Source: Microvirga sp. TS319 (lineage in GTDB: Bacteria > Pseudomonadota > Alphaproteobacteria > Rhizobiales > Beijerinckiaceae). Taken from it: 64,000 nt of DNA. The number at the start of each line of letters is the position of its first letter. Position 1 is the first letter of the stretch. The notes below the pieces were generated by a model. The model was not told the DNA's origin, did no database searches, and worked only from the letters and a program-made list of their open reading frames with translations. Below, one piece after another: positions 17,695 to 26,604 of this stretch. A program made the translations under genes and the position numbers. Location: positions 1,153,001-1,217,000 of the forward strand of contig NZ_JBGGGT010000002.1 in NCBI RefSeq assembly GCF_041276405.1. Reading direction: 5' to 3'.

Positions 17695-18137
17695 TGCCTG
17701 ATCGTGGAATCCTTGGGAAGCACCCGAACTATCCCTATACCGGGATCTTCGTTTCGACGCCTGGAGTGGATGTCAGCGCGCGTAACCCGACCGATCGCAC
17801 GGGGCTTGCTCTCTCGAGCCAATGGCCGGTCATCGCCAACGTGATCGCTTCGGGCACCTGCGGCCTTGATGAGGTAGTGCCTTACCCGAGCGTAGTGTCT
17901 GGCTTCCGGCCCTACGTCCACTTCCAGCGCCGGGTCGGCACCGGCTACCACATGCACGAGATGTGGGGGTACAATGCGCTGGAGCTGGAGCGGATCGTCG
18001 CCTACGAGAAGTGTTCGCGCTGGAGGGTCGTGCAGACCAGCAGCGGCTTCCGGATCGTCAAGAATGCCCGGGTTTACACGGACACGATCGCCAGCGCCTC
18101 ATTCCGCTATGTCCTCTTCAACCTGCCGGTGTCGTGA
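17694..18137 (+). CDS. small distal tail protein, paralogue 1
   Basis: A 147-residue protein whose start overlaps the tip-protein stop (TGATG). The N-terminal GIFVSTPGVDVSARNPTDRT is closely echoed by GIRVSKPGINVSTANLADL in the next gene, so the two are diverged copies. The C-terminus ends in strands (ASFRYVLFNLPVS). Genes at this place usually encode parts attached to the tail tip, possibly receptor-binding. Family unknown. Confidence 0.65.
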   Translation: MPDRGILGKHPNYPYTGIFVSTPGVDVSARNPTDRTGLALSSQWPVIANVIASGTCGLDEVVPYPSVVSGFRPYVHFQRRVGTGYHMHEMWGYNALELERIVAYEKCSRWRVVQTSSGFRIVKNARVYTDTIASASFRYVLFNLPVS

Positions 18138-18598
18138 TGGCGGAGCGCGTTCTGATCGACGGCAACGGAATCCGGGTCTCAAAGCCCGGCATCAACGTCA
18201 GCACCGCCAACCTGGCCGATCTTGTGCTGAGCATCGACATGCGCGTCGGGCAGATCCTGGGGGCTGGCTACGCGGCCTTGGGCCCTCCGTATGCGGGCAA
18301 CGACCCGAACAAGGCCATGCGGGACGCGACCATCACCTATGGACCGTTCAGCCGGGCTCCTGACCTGATGCTCTACGTGCGCGGCGACGACGGGTATGCC
18401 TATCCGAACGGCTGTCTCTTCTCCGGAGGCGGAGTGACGATGAGCGATGCCGCCAATTTCGACAGCCTGTTCTACATCGAAAGCTGCAGCATCGGCGTCA
18501 GCAGTGCGGCGATCACGGGTTACAAGTGGCCGTACAACCTGCTCCCGGTCGAGGCCATCGGGCTCTACTACATCCTCTACCGCAAGCCGCTGATATAG
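18137..18598 (+). CDS. small distal tail protein, paralogue 2
   Basis: A 153-residue protein overlapping the previous stop (GTGATG). It shares the N-terminal pattern GxxVSxPGxxVSxxN with the preceding gene and ends in a similar beta segment (GLYYILYRKPLI). The two probably arose by tandem duplication and may form a mixed tip complex or give alternative binding surfaces. No outside family is recognised. Confidence 0.65.
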   Translation: MAERVLIDGNGIRVSKPGINVSTANLADLVLSIDMRVGQILGAGYAALGPPYAGNDPNKAMRDATITYGPFSRAPDLMLYVRGDDGYAYPNGCLFSGGGVTMSDAANFDSLFYIESCSIGVSSAAITGYKWPYNLLPVEAIGLYYILYRKPLI

Positions 18599-18605
18599 GG
18601 CCGCC

Positions 18606-19016
18606 ATGCTGATCCAGTTCGCGCAAAACGACGACCCCTTACGGGTGATGTCGAACAATGCCTACGTGGCCGACGATCTCGATCCGCGCGTGATCTACTC
18701 GTCCAAGTACCGGGGCGGTGTCTGCGAGTATTTCACCACCACCCGCAGTTTCGGCACGACCGAGATCAGCGGCACCTTCGCGCTCGCCGGCAGCTATTCC
18801 GTCCGACCTCTCGTCCTGGGTGTCGCCATCATCGGCGGGGCGCCGCTTTATCCGAGCGGATGGTGCAACGCCAGGATGACCAACCCGAACAGCGCGAGCA
18901 GCTGGGTCGGCGAGGCGGAATACTTCATCGTTCGCAGTACCCTGAGCGCCGTCGAGTACAAGCTGCGCCAGCCGGCATCAGGATCCGCCATCATCAGAAT
19001 TTGGGCAATGGGATAA
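18606..19016 (+). CDS. small distal tail protein, hypothetical
   Basis: A 136-residue, beta-rich protein 7 bases after the preceding gene. It begins MLIQFAQNDDPLRVMSNN and ends SAIIRIWAMG, echoing the strand-like endings of the two preceding genes although the N-termini differ. Likely a third member of the small tail-tip set. Function inferred from position only. Confidence 0.6.
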   Translation: MLIQFAQNDDPLRVMSNNAYVADDLDPRVIYSSKYRGGVCEYFTTTRSFGTTEISGTFALAGSYSVRPLVLGVAIIGGAPLYPSGWCNARMTNPNSASSWVGEAEYFIVRSTLSAVEYKLRQPASGSAIIRIWAMG

Positions 19017-19020
19017 CACC

Positions 19021-19422
19021 ATGATCGTAGCATTCGACCCGGCGTCCGGCCGTATCCTCGGCGCGCATGAACAGTCTGGAGACGAGGACGCCTATATCGA
19101 CCTCTTGCGCCAGCACGGCCAGGATGGCGTGCGCCTCGGCATCGACGGCCAACTCTACTACGTGAAGGGCGGCGCGATCGTGCCGCGTCCTGATGCAGGG
19201 ATTGCTCTCGACCGGACGGACATCACCCTTCCCGAGACGGTCACCCTGTCGGGCGTGAAGAAGGGGGCGACAGTTCGGATTACAGGTCCATCGGCCCGGC
19301 ATGAGGCCGAGGCCACGGGGCGGGACATCGACCTCTCGTTCGCGCTCCCCGGCACCTACGAGATCCAGGTCGACGCCTTTCCCTATCTGGATACCGTTTT
19401 CAGAGTGAGTGTGTCCGCATGA
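19021..19422 (+). CDS. distal tail hypothetical protein
   Basis: A 133-residue protein. The first 65 residues look like a small alpha/beta domain (MIVAFDPASGRILGAHEQS). Residues 68-133 look like an immunoglobulin-type beta domain (LPETVTLSGVKKGATVRI to GTYEIQVDAFPYLDTVFRV). Such domains are common in tail accessory proteins that touch cell-surface sugars. Its stop overlaps the next start (ATGA). Confidence 0.6.
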   Translation: MIVAFDPASGRILGAHEQSGDEDAYIDLLRQHGQDGVRLGIDGQLYYVKGGAIVPRPDAGIALDRTDITLPETVTLSGVKKGATVRITGPSARHEAEATGRDIDLSFALPGTYEIQVDAFPYLDTVFRVSVSA

Positions 19423-19781
19423 AGATCTTCGTTGCCCCTGACCTCGACGCCTACAAGGATCTCGCCTTGTCGGCGGTCGATGCCTGGACCGGCAGCCGCC
19501 GCGCGCGTCCTGCCTCCCAAGCCTCCATGGATGCCTACAAGCTGGCCGAGGCGCAGAAGGTCATCGCAGGCGAGTCATCCCGCCTGATCGAGGAAGAGGC
19601 CCGCATCAACGGGATCAAGCCGGCCGAGCAGGCCGAGCGGGTCATTGCGGCCGCGTCTGCCACCGTCGATCTTGAGCTCGATCGCATCCAGGCCAAGGCG
19701 GCGATCCGATCCGCCAAGAAGCACGCCGACGTGCTGCAGGTCCTGACCGACCGCGGCATCAGTCTGCCGAACGCCCGCTAA
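19419..19781 (+). CDS. helical hypothetical protein, tail fibre region
   Basis: A 120-residue mainly helical protein (MKIFVAPDLDAYKDLALSAVD) rich in Ala, Glu and Lys, coupled by ATGA to the previous gene. Helical proteins before a collar-type fibre often act as chaperones for fibre assembly. No specific family is recognised. Confidence 0.55.
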   Translation: MKIFVAPDLDAYKDLALSAVDAWTGSRRARPASQASMDAYKLAEAQKVIAGESSRLIEEEARINGIKPAEQAERVIAAASATVDLELDRIQAKAAIRSAKKHADVLQVLTDRGISLPNAR

Positions 19782-19813
19782 GCCCTCTCTCATAATCCAA
19801 GCCCGCCACCATC

Positions 19814-19832
19814 GGCCAAGCCCCTCTTGGCC
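19814..19832 (+). promoter_or_regulatory. stem-loop before the tail fibre gene
   Basis: GGCCAAG and CTTGGCC pair perfectly around a CCCCT loop and end one base before GGGAGA, the ribosome-binding site of the fibre gene. A short T-run follows. It could be a weak terminator or a structure affecting fibre translation. The pairing is seen; the role is inferred. Confidence 0.5.
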
Positions 19833-19844
19833 GGGAGATCTTTT

Positions 19845-21083
19845 ATGGCTCTCGATCCTGCGTATTTCTTCTACAGCGACGGCACGATCACGCTGACCAA
19901 CGGCTCCGACATCGCCACCGGTGACATGGTGGCGTGGGATGTCGCCGTGCTCCCGTTCGACTTCATCTTCCCGAACGACGGCATGGATGGCATGTCCGTC
20001 ATCAAGGAGGTGCTGTCGGTCAATCAGATCCGGCTCGCGAAGCCCTGGACGGGGCCGACGCTGACGGATGTGCCCTATTTCATGCTCCGGTGGGCCAGGC
20101 ACACTGACCCGAAGGTCTATGCAGTCCGCGTGTCTGAGTACCTGACCCGGCTGAAGGCGATCCCGGACAACCTGGAGGAGGTGGCTGGGGAGATCAAAGC
20201 TGATCGTCAAGCGGTCGATGATGCTCTGGCCGCGCTCCAATTGATTGAGCAGTCTGTCGATGCCGACCGGCAGGCTGTCGACACGGCGGCTGGCCAAGTC
20301 GAGCAGGCGCGCCAGGACGTCAATGGGAAGACAACCCTTGCCGCAGCATGGGCGCAGGCTCCGAAGGATACCGATGTCAACGGCCCAGGCACGCGCTCAG
20401 CCCTTCACTACGCTGCAAAGGCCCAGGACATCCTTGATCAGGTTCAGGCTGGATCGGTCCCCGATAACGCCGTGTCCACGGTAAAAATCCAGAACAAGGC
20501 CGTGACGAACGCCAAGATGGCCGACATGGCGGCCAACACGATCAAGGGCACCGACACGGCCGGCCCTTCAAAGGATCTAACTGCGGCTCAAGTCGCAGGA
20601 ATTCTCGCCGAGTACGTCTTTCAACCGGGCGATTTCAAGTTCAGTACGAGAGCCACCACTCCGGCAGGCTTCCTGAGAGCCAATGGCGCTGCCATTTCTC
20701 GCACGACTTACGCGGCTCTATGGGCGCACGCCCAGGCATCAGGATTGCTGGCAGCGACTGAGGTGGCGAAACTTCCCGGCGGCTACGGCCCTGGTGACGG
20801 GGCTACAACGTTCACAATCCCAGACCTTCGCGGCGAGTTTATTCGCGGGTTCGACGATGGCCGCGGGATAGACCCTGGACGCGTTCTTGGTTCGTGGCAG
20901 GCCGACGATTTCCTCGCGCATAGCCACTTGGTCGTTGGTGTCTATAGCGCGGGCGGTGGCGGTACAGACAACTGGACCTCTGGAACGCCAACTCAGAACA
21001 AAGCACCGCGAAACACGGGGATCACCGGCGGCGCGGAGACCCGTCCGCGCAACGTCGCCTATCACTGGTTCATTAAATACTGA
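19845..21083 (+). CDS. tail fibre with phage collar domain
   Basis: A 412-residue fibre. Residues 1-90 are a globular attachment domain (ALDPAYFFYSDGTITLTNGS). A coiled-coil stalk covers roughly residues 100-190. The C-terminal 150 residues form a phage tail collar/knob: ATTPAGFLRANGAAISRTTY, TFTIPDLRGEFIRGFDDGRG and a His-containing FLAHSHLVVGVYSAGGGG tip. The knob probably binds the bacterial surface. Confidence 0.85.
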   Translation: MALDPAYFFYSDGTITLTNGSDIATGDMVAWDVAVLPFDFIFPNDGMDGMSVIKEVLSVNQIRLAKPWTGPTLTDVPYFMLRWARHTDPKVYAVRVSEYLTRLKAIPDNLEEVAGEIKADRQAVDDALAALQLIEQSVDADRQAVDTAAGQVEQARQDVNGKTTLAAAWAQAPKDTDVNGPGTRSALHYAAKAQDILDQVQAGSVPDNAVSTVKIQNKAVTNAKMADMAANTIKGTDTAGPSKDLTAAQVAGILAEYVFQPGDFKFSTRATTPAGFLRANGAAISRTTYAALWAHAQASGLLAATEVAKLPGGYGPGDGATTFTIPDLRGEFIRGFDDGRGIDPGRVLGSWQADDFLAHSHLVVGVYSAGGGGTDNWTSGTPTQNKAPRNTGITGGAETRPRNVAYHWFIKY

Positions 21084-21091
21084 GGCTCGAC

Positions 21092-21577
21092 ATGAAGACA
21101 GTCTATCAGACCGATGCCAACGGCTATTTCGTTGGGCCGACCTTCGCCGATGAGAGCCCATTGGAACCCGGTGTGTACCTGATACCGGGCGGCGCTGTGG
21201 AAGCCGAGCCGCCGAGCATACCGGATGGCTCCCGAGCCCGCTGGGACGGCGGCAGTTGGCAGCTTGAGGCGATCCCTGAGCCAGAGCCACAGCCTGAGCC
21301 GGAACCTGAGCCTGCTCTGCGCATCGTCGCCATGTGGCGGGCCCGCACCATCATGAAGGTGACACTCTGGGGAGAGGGCATGCTGTTCGATGCAGTTCAA
21401 GCCGCGATCGCTGGGCTGACCGATCCGCTCCAGAAGGCGGCCGCCGAAGAGGCGCTTGAGCGCGGTACAGACTTCGACCGGGACGGCGTGTTCGTGCCCA
21501 TGCTGGCGCAGATGGTGGGAATCACTGACGAGCAACTCGATGAGATGATGGCTCAGGCGGCAGCACTGCCCGCCTAA
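21092..21577 (+). CDS. tail fibre assembly-like protein
   Basis: A 161-residue protein 8 bases after the fibre. The N-terminal half (YQTDANGYFVGPTFADESPLEPG) resembles tail-fibre assembly/DUF4376-like proteins. A Pro-Glu repeat (about residues 68-84) joins it to a helical C-terminal domain. Likely the chaperone of the preceding fibre. The Pro-Glu tract is a short direct repeat in the DNA and could vary in length. Confidence 0.65.
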   Translation: MKTVYQTDANGYFVGPTFADESPLEPGVYLIPGGAVEAEPPSIPDGSRARWDGGSWQLEAIPEPEPQPEPEPEPALRIVAMWRARTIMKVTLWGEGMLFDAVQAAIAGLTDPLQKAAAEEALERGTDFDRDGVFVPMLAQMVGITDEQLDEMMAQAAALPA

Positions 21578-21659
21578 TTCAGTCTCGCTCATGTCACAGA
21601 AGGGGTAATTGCTTTTCCTCCTAGTAGCTGGTGAAATCCAGAAACCTAGGGGGCGAGTA

Positions 21660-22466
21660 ATGGCTAAGGTAAGCTGGGCGAATTTTGCGAAAGGATACAA
21701 CGAGAGTTCTGGAGCCTTCCAAGATTATGGCTTCGATCTCCGAAATATAATCCTCGAAGAGACATCAGATCCGTTCAGCTCTAGTACGTCGCAATTTTAC
21801 GTCATGCAGACGAGTGCATATCATTTCGTCGCGGGAGATTATTTTTCCGGATCGTTCGTACTGGGTGATTCTTTCTCCGGTATCAAATCGGGGACGGTCA
21901 ATAGCTTCACGAGGAAGTATGACGGAAAGGTTCTTGGCACGATATCAGGGCTGAGCCTTGATTACAGTGCAGTGGCCGCTGCAGCAAAAACGCCAACCAA
22001 AACAGATGACATGGCCCTGTGGGCCAAGGCTTTTGCAGGAAACGATATTTTTTCAGGAAGCAAGGCAAGTGACCGCTTCGAAGGTTTTGCTGGAAACGAC
22101 ACGATTAAGGGTATGGGCGGGGCAGATAAGCTCTATGGTGGCGCCGGGGCTGACACATTCATCTTCTCGTCCACAAAGGACAGCACAATGGCTAGTTCGG
22201 GCCGTGATACGATCTAGGACTTTTCCTCCCGGCAACAGGACACGATCGATTTGAGATTAATCGACGCCAGCACAAAGGCCGTCGGCAACAACATGTTCAA
22301 ATACATCGGCACTCAGGATTTTCATAAGAAGGCTGGTGAGCTGCGCTGGGAAAAGGTGAAGAGCGGCACCTTTGTCTATGGCGATGTAACCGGAGACGGA
22401 AAAGCGGATTTCTCCATCTTTCTGAAGGACGTGGCTAAACTGATAAAGAGCGATTTCTATCTTTGA
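21660..22466 (+). pseudogene. RTX (haemolysin-type Ca-binding) protein broken by an amber codon
   Basis: The reading frame from ATG 21660 runs to TAG at 22215-22217 and continues in the same frame to a normal stop at 22466, giving about 268 codons in all. The first part has a lectin-like start and RTX nonapeptides (GNDIFSGSK, GNDTIKGMGGADKLYGGAGAD). The second part is the conserved serralysin-type C-terminus (QDTIDLRLIDASTK, YGDVTGDGKADFSIF). Homologues read TI-Tyr-DFS at the break, so a single base change made the stop. AT content is higher than in neighbours, suggesting later acquisition. It is either a recent pseudogene or read through. Confidence 0.8.
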
Positions 22467-22475
22467 GGCGACCTT

Positions 22476-22511
22476 GGGCCGGGATCAGCGCGCAAGGCGG
22501 CCCGGCCGTTT
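22476..22511 (+). terminator. rho-independent terminator after the RTX gene
   Basis: GGCCGGG and CCCGGCC form a stem around an 18-base loop, followed by GTTTT. It lies between the end of the rightward late genes and the convergent gene at 22523. Confidence 0.65.
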
Positions 22512-22522
22512 TCATGTGCGCT

Positions 22523-23125
22523 CTACACCGTGAAATGCTTGATGAAGCAAAGGTTGGTCGGCGTGGTCAGACGCTCGAAGCCATACCGAAGAGCAACTGC
22601 CTGGAGGATCTCGTTATGAACCTGCTCCAAGAATATGCCCTTGAACCCGCGCTGGGGCAGCTCGCGCTCGAGAAAGGCCATGAGGGATCGGAAGGCGCCT
22701 TTGCTATACATGGTACCCTTTGGCTTCGATGGATCCTTGCTCACTCGGTAGGGGCTGTCACCCTTGCTAATCTTGTCGTCGATGATGGCATCGATAATTG
22801 GGCCGTCTAGGCCAAGCCGGATCAGCGGGAAGTAGTCCTTATAGTCGTGGGCCGTTCGCACGTAGATCGACATCAACAGGTCCGACCGGGCAAAGCCCTC
22901 GATGTCGAACAGGACGTCTGCACCGAAAAATATCTCTCCTGGTTTCAGGTAGTCCAAGAACTCGGGAAGCGGCATCAGCTTCAGATAGGTCGGAAGCTCA
23001 TCGTACTCGCCATACGACGATGCTAATTCTCTATTATAGCCCAGGTATTTGGGTGCTCGCTCAGAGTTCTCAATGAACCCATCATCGTCATCAGCCAACA
23101 AGTCAGTCATCCCGCCTTGCTCCAT
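22523..23125 (-). CDS. hypothetical protein with possible GNAT-like C-terminus
   Basis: A protein of about 200 residues starting at MEQGGMTDLLADDDD; an inner ATG at 23110, 4-5 bases after AAGGCGG, is equally possible. Upstream in-frame sequence lies in the gap to the next gene and was left out. The C-terminal FLERELPQRGFKGIFLEQVHNEILQ to RYGFE pattern recalls the end of an acetyltransferase fold, but the acetyl-CoA P-loop is not evident. It follows the VasI-like gene by about 50 bases on the same strand, so they may be co-transcribed. Confidence 0.5.
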   Translation of the reverse strand: MEQGGMTDLLADDDDGFIENSERAPKYLGYNRELASSYGEYDELPTYLKLMPLPEFLDYLKPGEIFFGADVLFDIEGFARSDLLMSIYVRTAHDYKDYFPLIRLGLDGPIIDAIIDDKISKGDSPYRVSKDPSKPKGTMYSKGAFRSLMAFLERELPQRGFKGIFLEQVHNEILQAVALRYGFERLTTPTNLCFIKHFTV

Positions 23126-23177
23126 CCGGTCTGCGGCGCCCCCTGATGGAGTGTTGAGCGTGATGGTTAACAATACC

Positions 23178-23774
23178 TTACCATTTGCATGCTTCTCGGA
23201 GCGGCTTAATGGCGTCTTCGATCCCAGTGATCGGAAAATCCATTTCAATGGCAGATTCATTAAATGGTACTGCGCGGATGTAGAGAGATTTACCGCCAAA
23301 CAGGTCCTTGATGTAAGGCACTGCAGTACGGTTGCCCCAAAGGCCGAGAGCAGAATTGTCATTGGACTCAATCATGGAAAGCGTCTTCGGAGTGTTGCTG
23401 TCTACGCGGGCGCTAACCTTTCCGCCCCCCTGTACGCTCGACATGAAATGGTCGCCAAATATAAAGTATATGTTAGTCGCTTTCTCTCGGCAGGTGATGT
23501 GCAGTGATCCAAATTTGTCCTGGCCGTACTTCCCGCGGACGGGTTCAGCCGACAGGACTGAGAGAAAGACTTCACGGGAATCGTCTAAGCGCGACTTCTC
23601 TTCTCTGACCTGCCAAATGCTTGCATTCGCCACATTGGCTGTCTTTCGATGAGCGAGATCGTAGCACTCCAGTCTAGTCTTATCATCCGACAGTGCGGCA
23701 CAGACTTTAGGATCCTGAGCGTGAGCAGCCAAAGGTGTAAGGCAGAGTGTTGCCATCATGAAATAATGATACAT
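23178..23774 (-). CDS. secreted VasI-like protein (type VI-associated family fold)
   Basis: A 198-residue protein with a Sec signal peptide (cleavage near AHAQ). The mature part has KVCAALSDDKTRLECYDLAH at its start, TCREKATNIYF in the middle and a GIEDAIKPLREACKW end. This is the pattern of the VasI family (PF11319) first named for type VI secretion clusters and also present as stand-alone genes in prophages. No type VI genes are nearby, so the name reflects fold only. It is low in GC compared with the late operon and probably lysogen-expressed cargo. Confidence 0.65.
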   Translation of the reverse strand: MYHYFMMATLCLTPLAAHAQDPKVCAALSDDKTRLECYDLAHRKTANVANASIWQVREEKSRLDDSREVFLSVLSAEPVRGKYGQDKFGSLHITCREKATNIYFIFGDHFMSSVQGGGKVSARVDSNTPKTLSMIESNDNSALGLWGNRTAVPYIKDLFGGKSLYIRAVPFNESAIEMDFPITGIEDAIKPLREACKW

Positions 23775-23959
23775 TACACCCCCAATTCAGTCAGAATTTA
23801 TCTATTTTCCTAGGCTTTGAAGCCATCGGCAAGGCCGTGGCCCTGCCGATGGCCCGCCCATATTCCCCCGCCAACGAGGACATCATGACCACCGAGACAC
23901 TCGGGCGGACGCTGAACCGTGCTGCCTGTGGCAGGTGAGGAGAGAACGAGGGCCTCCGC

Positions 23960-24943
23960 TTAGCCCCCGGGCTTCGGAAGTGCTGGAGGTGTAAGGGTTG
24001 CAATAGCCAGTTGCGCCACTGAGGGAGCGATCTGCCCCTTCGAAACCTTTCCTTGGAGATAGCCTTGGAACTTGCCGCCTTCCAGGTAGACATCTTGAAG
24101 CCATTGCCTGAACTCGCCTAGCGCCGCGAGTGGATAGCACCAAGACTCCTGCGGGTTTGATTTTGACTGAGGATGACTGTCAGGATAGCGATGAGGATAC
24201 TTCCCTCGCTCAAATTGGGCGGCCAGACCGGACGCCTCCCAGTGTTTAGACCAGTGCTGGCCAATGGAGATGTCGACGACAAAGTTTGCGCCGATGTCAG
24301 CCCCGGCCATAATGAGCTCATAGATAATGGTATGAGCCTCGTTGAAGACATGGAAATAGCCTTTAGGGGCGGATTGGTAATTTAGAGCAATCCTCTCATG
24401 CCACCTTTCGAACTTGGCGCTGTTCTTGCCAGAAGGGTCATAGCCGAGTTGGCTGTAAATCATCTCCCGCAGCTTGGAGCCCGCGAGCAGCCGGAAATTG
24501 TCTCGAGCTTCGGGCTGGCAGTTCGAGCCAGCGTCAAATGCATAATACTCTAGCACGGCAAGGCAAACTTCAGCCGGATAGCAGTAATGTGTACGCCCCG
24601 CATGGAGGATCTCGAAATGAGCTGATGCTGCGGTGTACCCGGCCTTCTCCAGAATAGCCTTGATGGCTTTTATGCGGGGCTTCTCATCATCATCATTCCA
24701 CTGGGAGCTGATAGTGCCAATATGGGCGTTCTGCACACCACATAGTGCCGCTAGTCCGCGCTGGTTAAGGTAAGGGGTTCCATCGGAGAGGACACCCATG
24801 CCGACATCGCCAAAATCCGCGTTCTTTTCGATACCCAGGTTGAAAGAAGCCTGTTTCTGACTGATTTCCTTCGATGTCGAATTCTGCGCTAAAACACTGA
24901 TTTTATTAGCGCTTGAACTGATTTCCTTTGTGCTCTTTGCCAT
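23960..24943 (-). CDS. prophage KilA-N/antirepressor-like protein, possible BstA-type exclusion protein
   Basis: A 327-residue protein. After a Ser/Lys-rich lead of about 45 residues comes a DNA-binding-type domain (VLSDGTPYLNQRGLAALCGV to PAEVCLAVLEYYAFDAG). The C-terminal half has FHVFNEAHTIIYELI, DISIGQHWSKHWEASG and CYPLAALGEFRQWLQDVYL. Length, prophage setting and domain order recall BstA-like abortive-infection proteins, but I cannot confirm the family; P63C-type phage proteins are the main alternative. It is expressed against the late genes. Confidence 0.6.
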   Translation of the reverse strand: MAKSTKEISSSANKISVLAQNSTSKEISQKQASFNLGIEKNADFGDVGMGVLSDGTPYLNQRGLAALCGVQNAHIGTISSQWNDDDEKPRIKAIKAILEKAGYTAASAHFEILHAGRTHYCYPAEVCLAVLEYYAFDAGSNCQPEARDNFRLLAGSKLREMIYSQLGYDPSGKNSAKFERWHERIALNYQSAPKGYFHVFNEAHTIIYELIMAGADIGANFVVDISIGQHWSKHWEASGLAAQFERGKYPHRYPDSHPQSKSNPQESWCYPLAALGEFRQWLQDVYLEGGKFQGYLQGKVSKGQIAPSVAQLAIATLTPPALPKPGG

Positions 24944-25184
24944 CGCAGATTCCCCCTCATGAGATTATAAGCGTATCGAACCACACCATCGCAGTGGGTG
25001 TCTAGCCCGAGCAGACCTTCAGACCCGGAAGAGATGACTTTTACGCACGTGGACTCAGTCTGAAAAAGCATACGATTGCAAAGTGTTAACCGGCAAAAAA
25101 GCACCGAAAAGCGCCAAGTGAATCACACCCTCTCCAGCCGCTCTCACTGGGCGGCTTGTTCGTGCCCACAACCGAGGAATCCCA

Positions 25185-25838
25185 ATGGACAAGACGGTCC
25201 CCAAACCGGCTGCGATGCTGCTCGACTTCATCGGCAGCAAGGAAGCGCCGAGAGGCTATGACACGGTCTATGCGAACCGCATGGACAGGATGCCGAAGCC
25301 CCTCACGTCGATGACGATGAAGGAGATCCTCGACCAGGGGAAATGGAGGGCCAAGACCTTCGGCTCGTCGGCCTGTGGCCGGTATCAGTTCATGGACGCC
25401 ACGCTGCGCGATCTTGCGACAGAGCTCAACCTCAAGGCCGAGGACCGCTTCACGCCGGACTATCAGGACCGGCTCGGCCTGCATCTGCTCCGGCGCCGCG
25501 GTTACGACAAGTGGATTAAGGGCGCGCTCTCGGATGCCGAGTTCATGCTCAACATTTCGAAGGAATGGGCCTCGTTCCCGTTGCCCTATGCGGTCAAGGG
25601 CGGCAGCCGGACCGTCAGTCGCGGCCAGAGCTTCTATGCCGGTGACGGGCTGAACAAGGCCCTCGTCTCGGCTGAGGCCGTTGAGAAGACTCTCGTCGTG
25701 GCACGCGTCGAGCAGACCGTCATCGCGGGCCCGCCGCCTCCCGACATCGAGCCTCTCCCGGTTCCCGTTCCCCAGCCCGCCACCAACGGCGGGCTTTTTG
25801 CTGCCCTCGCCAACCTGCTGAAAAGGATCTCCGCATGA
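25185..25838 (+). CDS. endolysin, lysozyme-like muramidase
   Basis: A 217-residue phage lysozyme. The catalytic glutamate is likely Glu20 in LLDFIGSKEAPRGYD, and FGSSACGRYQFMDATLRDL is the substrate-cleft motif of phage muramidases with this fold. Residues about 180-200 are a Pro-rich linker (PPPPDIEPLPVPVPQP) before a C-terminal hydrophobic stretch (GGLFAALANLLKRI) that may anchor it to the membrane. No signal peptide, so release would depend on the adjacent holin candidate. Confidence 0.85.
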   Translation: MDKTVPKPAAMLLDFIGSKEAPRGYDTVYANRMDRMPKPLTSMTMKEILDQGKWRAKTFGSSACGRYQFMDATLRDLATELNLKAEDRFTPDYQDRLGLHLLRRRGYDKWIKGALSDAEFMLNISKEWASFPLPYAVKGGSRTVSRGQSFYAGDGLNKALVSAEAVEKTLVVARVEQTVIAGPPPPDIEPLPVPVPQPATNGGLFAALANLLKRISA

Positions 25839-26194
25839 ACCCGCTCATCCTCCTCCAAATCGCCGGCAGGGTCGCCGACGGCCTGGCGAAGAGCCCTTAC
25901 ATACCCGTTGAGCGCAAGGACGCTCCTGTCGTGAGGCAGGAGGTTGCCGAGGTTCTGCAGAAGGAGATCGCTCCTGTCATGGAGCACCTGACGAGCACAG
26001 AGCCTTGGTACCGCTCTCGAGCGAACTGGTCGGCTATTGTGGCGGGCCTGACGCCGCTCATAGCCATTGCTGGCTATAATCTGGCCCCCGAGGATCAGGC
26101 CACGATTGCGGGCGTCCTCACCCTCGCTGGCAACCTTGTGGCCGCTTATCTGGCTCGCCGCGCTAGGACCGCAACCAAGCCGCTCGGGCACTAA
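25835..26194 (+). CDS. holin-like membrane protein
   Basis: A 119-residue protein with ATGA coupling to the endolysin. Two hydrophobic segments lie near residues 66-82 (WSAIVAGLTPLIAIAGY) and 88-106 (TIAGVLTLAGNLVAAYLA), and the tail is basic. This topology and the position next to the lysozyme make it the best holin candidate. Similar proteins in rhizobial phages are annotated only as hypothetical. Confidence 0.65.
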   Translation: MNPLILLQIAGRVADGLAKSPYIPVERKDAPVVRQEVAEVLQKEIAPVMEHLTSTEPWYRSRANWSAIVAGLTPLIAIAGYNLAPEDQATIAGVLTLAGNLVAAYLARRARTATKPLGH

Positions 26195-26196
26195 GC

Positions 26197-26547
26197 ATGC
26201 AATTCAATTGGGACATCAACCTCTCGACGATCTTCATGATCGGGGCTTCGGCTCTCGCCCTGATCCGGTTCTGGATCCAGGCGGAGCAGAAGGCCAACCA
26301 AGCCGAGAAGCGGGCTATCATTGCCGAGGAGAAAGCCGACAAGGCTCATGAGAAGATCGCCATCCTCCAAGCCTCTGTGAACGCCTATCAGGTCACACAG
26401 GCCGAGCGTTTGGTGTCCCGAGAGGTCCTGCGGGAGGTAGAGGAGCGGCTGTCTGGATCGATCGATCAGCTCGGAGGGCGGTTCGAGAAGCTGGGTGAGA
26501 AATTGGATGGCTTCGTGAAGGAGTTGCTTCACCACCGGGGAGGGTAG
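26197..26547 (+). CDS. membrane-anchored coiled-coil protein, possible spanin or second holin
   Basis: A 116-residue protein with one N-terminal membrane segment (about residues 9-26) followed by a long coiled-coil (EQKANQAEKRAIIAEEKADK onward). It follows the holin-like gene by 2 bases. The build resembles an inner-membrane spanin (Rz-like), but there is no embedded Rz1-like lipoprotein frame that I can see. Confidence 0.6.
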   Translation: MQFNWDINLSTIFMIGASALALIRFWIQAEQKANQAEKRAIIAEEKADKAHEKIAILQASVNAYQVTQAERLVSREVLREVEERLSGSIDQLGGRFEKLGEKLDGFVKELLHHRGG

Positions 26548-26604
26548 GTCTGGCACGTGGGACCGCCATCTTGCCGCGGTGCCAGCTGCCTGCGATAAGC
26601 GGCC

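Noticed and set aside
23820..23937. A short plus-strand stretch reading MARPYSPANEDIMTTETLGR, reminiscent of a small SANT/Myb-like fragment
   Set aside because: Only about 30 codons, no ribosome-binding site, and the match is too weak to call a relic gene.
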